Of a DNA stretch of 7,110 nucleotides, positions 4,968 through 7,110 are shown in pieces. Position 1 is the first letter of the stretch, and each line of letters begins with the position of its first letter. The notes under the pieces are model-generated. The model was not told the origin of the DNA. It made no database searches and saw only the letters and a list, made by a program, of their open reading frames with translations. Source of the stretch: an uncultured Muribaculaceae bacterium (GTDB taxonomy: Bacteria > Bacteroidota > Bacteroidia > Bacteroidales > Muribaculaceae); assembly GCA_947177435.1 (NCBI GenBank), contig CAMWUM010000094.1, forward strand, positions 1 through 7,110, read 5' to 3'. A program made the position numbers and the translations under genes.

Positions 4968-6185
4968 CTATTCTTCGCTCAAGGCTTCGACTGGCTTGAC
5001 TTTCAGGGCGCGTAGGGCCGGGAACAGGCCTGCGAGCGCGCCGCACACTATCAGCGTGACAGTCACCTGCAGGGCTATGCCCAGGTCGACTGTGGGATTG
5101 AGCGGCACCGAGGTATTGGCCAGCCAGTGGCGCACAATTTCAGTGACGAACGTGCCGATGACGATGCCGATATAGCCGAACACTGTGGTCAGGGCCACGC
5201 TCTCGAGCAGAACCTGGCTGATGATGTGGCGCGGGCGGGCGCCGATGGCGCGCCGTATGCCGATCTCATGCGTGCGCTCCCTTACGGATACGAACATAAT
5301 GTTGCTCACGCCGACAATGCCGGAAATAAGCGTCAGGATGCCGATTACCCACATCGTGTAGGTGAGGATTTTGTTGCCGGTCTTGTTGCTTTCTTGATTT
5401 TCGTAGCGATTGAAAATCCAAACGCCGCTCTCATCAGCCGGATCGAACTTCGCCTCCCTTGCCAACGTGCGGCGCACGCCGGCCTCAATGGCTTCCGACT
5501 CCTCAACCGAACCAACGTCCTGCAGGTGCACATTGGCCGTCTCAATATTGCCGGTAAAGCCGGTGAGAGCGTCGGCAGTGGTGAAGGGCACAAACACTCC
5601 GTCATCCCATTCGTGACGGTACACGCCCACGACCGTGAAATTGTAACTGTTGATCTTCACGTCGCCGCCCACGGCCTTGTCGGCAGACCCGAACAGTTTT
5701 TTGGCGCTCGGTTCATTGATGATCACCACCTTACGGGTCTCGTCAATGTCGGCCTGGTTGAAAGGCCGGCCATAGGAGAAATGGTAACGAGGGGTAAAAA
5801 ATGCCGGGTAGACACCTTGCGCGTAGCTCGAGCTCAGATAGTCGAGCTGCGACGACACCTGGCCGCTAATCCAGTTATAGCCGCTTACGCCGCTGATTTT
5901 ATCAGGGTTGGAGTTCTCAATCGCCTCAAACTGCTTGGCGTTGAGTTGCACGGAGCGTCCCTCCTTCAGTCCCTTGTAGGGCATGGTGGTGTAGCCGGGG
6001 TATAGCGTAAGACGCATGGGGTCATTTGACGATTGGAACTCGCCCGACATCTTGACCATGCCGTTGGCCAGCGACAGCAGCAGTATGAGCATGAATATGC
6101 CCCACGACACCGAGAAGCCGGTGAGGAACGTGCGCAGCCGGTTGGTGCGCATCGTCTGCCATATTTCTTTCGCCAGGTCTATCAC
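4968..6185 (-). CDS. MacB/FtsX-type ABC permease, first of two
   Basis: This 405-residue permease has the same architecture as its neighbour: an N-terminal segment DLAKEIWQTMRTNRLRT, TM1 at about 20-42, a MacB-type periplasmic domain (about 43-270), TM2 at about 274-301, the coupling segment RERTHEIGIRRAIGARP (302-318), TM3 at about 325-352 and TM4 at about 367-393, ending KPVEALSEE. TTMPYKG at 66-72 is shared with the second permease. The start is GTG at 6185-6183, overlapping the ATPase stop as GTGA. The next ATG (codon 12) would cut the conserved N-terminal helix, so the GTG is preferred. The 4-nt overlap suggests translational coupling with the ATPase. Together with the ATPase, adaptor and outer-membrane protein this makes a MacAB-TolC-type system in which MacB is split into separate ATPase and permease genes. 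Substrate is unknown; peptides, antibiotics or lipids are family-level possibilities only. Confidence 0.92.
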   Translation of the reverse strand: MIDLAKEIWQTMRTNRLRTFLTGFSVSWGIFMLILLLSLANGMVKMSGEFQSSNDPMRLTLYPGYTTMPYKGLKEGRSVQLNAKQFEAIENSNPDKISGVSGYNWISGQVSSQLDYLSSSYAQGVYPAFFTPRYHFSYGRPFNQADIDETRKVVIINEPSAKKLFGSADKAVGGDVKINSYNFTVVGVYRHEWDDGVFVPFTTADALTGFTGNIETANVHLQDVGSVEESEAIEAGVRRTLAREAKFDPADESGVWIFNRYENQESNKTGNKILTYTMWVIGILTLISGIVGVSNIMFVSVRERTHEIGIRRAIGARPRHIISQVLLESVALTTVFGYIGIVIGTFVTEIVRHWLANTSVPLNPTVDLGIALQVTVTLIVCGALAGLFPALRALKVKPVEALSEE

Positions 6186-6871
6186 GGCTGCTCGATTATT
6201 AAGTTATTGCCGGGGCCTTCTATCAGGCCGTCCTTGATGCGGATTACGCGGTTGGTCTGCTCGGCCACGCCCGGGTCGTGCGTGACGATTACGGTGGTCA
6301 CGCCCTCGGCATTAAGCTGGCGGAATATGCCCATCACCTCCACCGACGTCTTGCTGTCGAGCGCGCCCGTGGGCTCGTCGGCCAGCAGCACGGCCGGGTT
6401 GGTGATCAGCGCGCGGGCGATGGCCACGCGCTGCTTCTGGCCGCCCGAGAGCTCTGAGGGCAAGTGGTGGCTCCAGTCCTTGAGGCCCATGCGGTCGAGC
6501 TGCTCCAGGGCCAGGGCGTTACGCTTCTTGCGGCTGACGCCTTGGTAGTAGAGAGGCAGCGCCACGTTCTCGAGAGCGTCCTTGAAGTTGATGAGGTTGA
6601 ACGACTGGAACACGAAGCCGATCTTGTGGTTGCGCATCTCGGCGGCCTTGTTCTCGCTGAGGTTGCGTATCAGCTGGCCGTCGAGCCAGTACTCGCCCGT
6701 ATCGTAATTGTCGAGGATGCCCAGGATGTTGAGCAGCGTCGACTTGCCCGAGCCCGAGGCGCCCATGATGCTCACCAGCTCGCCCCGCTCGATGTCGAGG
6801 TTGATGCCTTTGAGCACATGCAGAGGCACGGCGCCCGGGTAAGTCTTGTTTATGTCAATTAGTTTAATCAT
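6182..6871 (-). CDS. ABC transporter ATP-binding protein (MacB/LolD-type)
   Basis: This 229-residue cytoplasmic ATPase would dimerise and power the two permeases encoded next. All catalytic motifs are intact: Walker A GASGSGKST (37-45, Lys43), Q-loop Gln89 in FVFQSFNL, ABC signature LSGGQ (141-145), Walker B VLLADEP (161-167, with Asp165 and catalytic Glu166), D-loop ALD (170-172), and H-loop His198 in VTHD. The NYDTGEYWLDG stretch after Walker A and the overall size place it in the subfamily with LolD, FtsE and the MacB ATPase domain. ATG at 6871 overlaps the end of the unrecognised upstream gene by 8 nt, and its TGA (6184-6182) overlaps the GTG start of the first permease. Both overlaps point to one polycistronic, coupled unit. 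Confidence is very high for an ABC ATPase. The choice of MacB-type over Lol-type rests on the adaptor and TolC-like neighbours. Confidence 0.96.
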   Translation of the reverse strand: MIKLIDINKTYPGAVPLHVLKGINLDIERGELVSIMGASGSGKSTLLNILGILDNYDTGEYWLDGQLIRNLSENKAAEMRNHKIGFVFQSFNLINFKDALENVALPLYYQGVSRKKRNALALEQLDRMGLKDWSHHLPSELSGGQKQRVAIARALITNPAVLLADEPTGALDSKTSVEVMGIFRQLNAEGVTTVIVTHDPGVAEQTNRVIRIKDGLIEGPGNNLIIEQP

Positions 6872-7110
6872 ATATGTGTACTTGAATTGACTTGTCGGTG
6901 GAGACGATGATGAGGGTATCGGCGTAGAACGGTCCGTCGACCGTGCAGCTGTCGTAGGAGTTGCCGAACCATAAATCTTTACTGTATTTGTCGCCCAAAT
7001 AGAGCACAGCCTTATCCACTTCTTGATATTCGATTTCTACTTGCTCAACTATCACTTCGTCATCGTCGTATTTGCAGGGCACGCGTGTGGCGTAAATGAA
7101 CACCCAGAAG
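6864..7110 (-). CDS. Unrecognised protein, C-terminal 81 residues (5' end outside window)
   Basis: The frame is open at the right edge and ends at TAA (6866-6864). The visible part begins FWVFIYATRVPCKYDDD and continues through an acidic stretch (EVIVEQVEIEYQEVDKAV), then YLGDKYSKDLWFG, DGPFYADTLIIVSTDK and a C-terminal VHIYD. A GTG at 7103 is a possible start, but two further in-frame codons (Phe, Trp) precede it with no stop before the edge, so the gene probably begins further right. The alternation of hydrophobic and polar residues suggests a beta-rich domain. I recognise no family. Its last 8 nt overlap the start of the ABC ATPase, so it is probably in the same operon. Whether it works with the pump is unknown. 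Confidence 0.6.
   Translation of the reverse strand, partial: FWVFIYATRVPCKYDDDEVIVEQVEIEYQEVDKAVLYLGDKYSKDLWFGNSYDSCTVDGPFYADTLIIVSTDKSIQVHIYD

Noticed and set aside
5127..6005. Long plus-strand open frame opposite the first permease
   Set aside because: It is a mirror frame of a well-supported MacB/FtsX permease, with no recognisable domain and an Ala/His/Asp/Val-rich composition typical of antisense frames.

Overview
The window looks like chromosomal DNA of a Bacteroidales bacterium (Bacteroidaceae/Muribaculaceae-like). Three things point there: the efflux genes resemble Bacteroidetes MacB/HlyD/TolC proteins, start codons are preceded by A/T-rich sequence rather than Shine-Dalgarno motifs, and a good match to the Bacteroidetes -33/-7 promoter (TTTG, 20 bp, TAnnTTTG) is present. 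Every gene I can support is on the minus strand, so the window is read from right to left. Family names are from memory and pattern recognition; no database search was run.

Right and centre (7110 to about 1197): a GC-rich operon for a tripartite ABC efflux pump of the MacAB-TolC type. In transcription order it holds the end of an unrecognised gene (entering at the right edge), an ABC ATPase, two separate MacB/FtsX-type permeases, a periplasmic adaptor with a membrane anchor, and a TolC-like outer-membrane protein. The unknown gene and the ATPase overlap by 8 nt, and the ATPase and first permease overlap by 4 nt (GTGA). The later gaps are 28, 14 and 12 nt. A strong intrinsic terminator (1197-1233) closes the operon. 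The operon promoter lies outside the window. In the expected assembly, the ATPase dimer powers two paralogous permeases and the adaptor links them to the outer-membrane channel. The substrate cannot be read from the sequence.

Left (about 1100 to 1): an AT-rich accessory-looking stretch with a promoter-like element at 1012-1043. It is followed by a possible 59-codon small ORF (706-885), a 134-residue protein built from two tandem copies of one domain (289-693), and the first 95 codons of another unrecognised gene (1-286, running off the left edge). The gaps are 12 and 2 nt, so these look like one transcription unit. None has a function I recognise.

The most interesting signal is a perfect 13-bp inverted repeat (837-849 and 1088-1100) that brackets the predicted promoter of the left unit. 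This is the layout of an invertible, phase-variable promoter. In the orientation shown the promoter points at the unknown genes (ON). If flipped, it would point into the efflux-operon terminator. No recombinase gene is in the window, and the left arm falls inside the possible small ORF, so this is a testable hypothesis and not an established switch.
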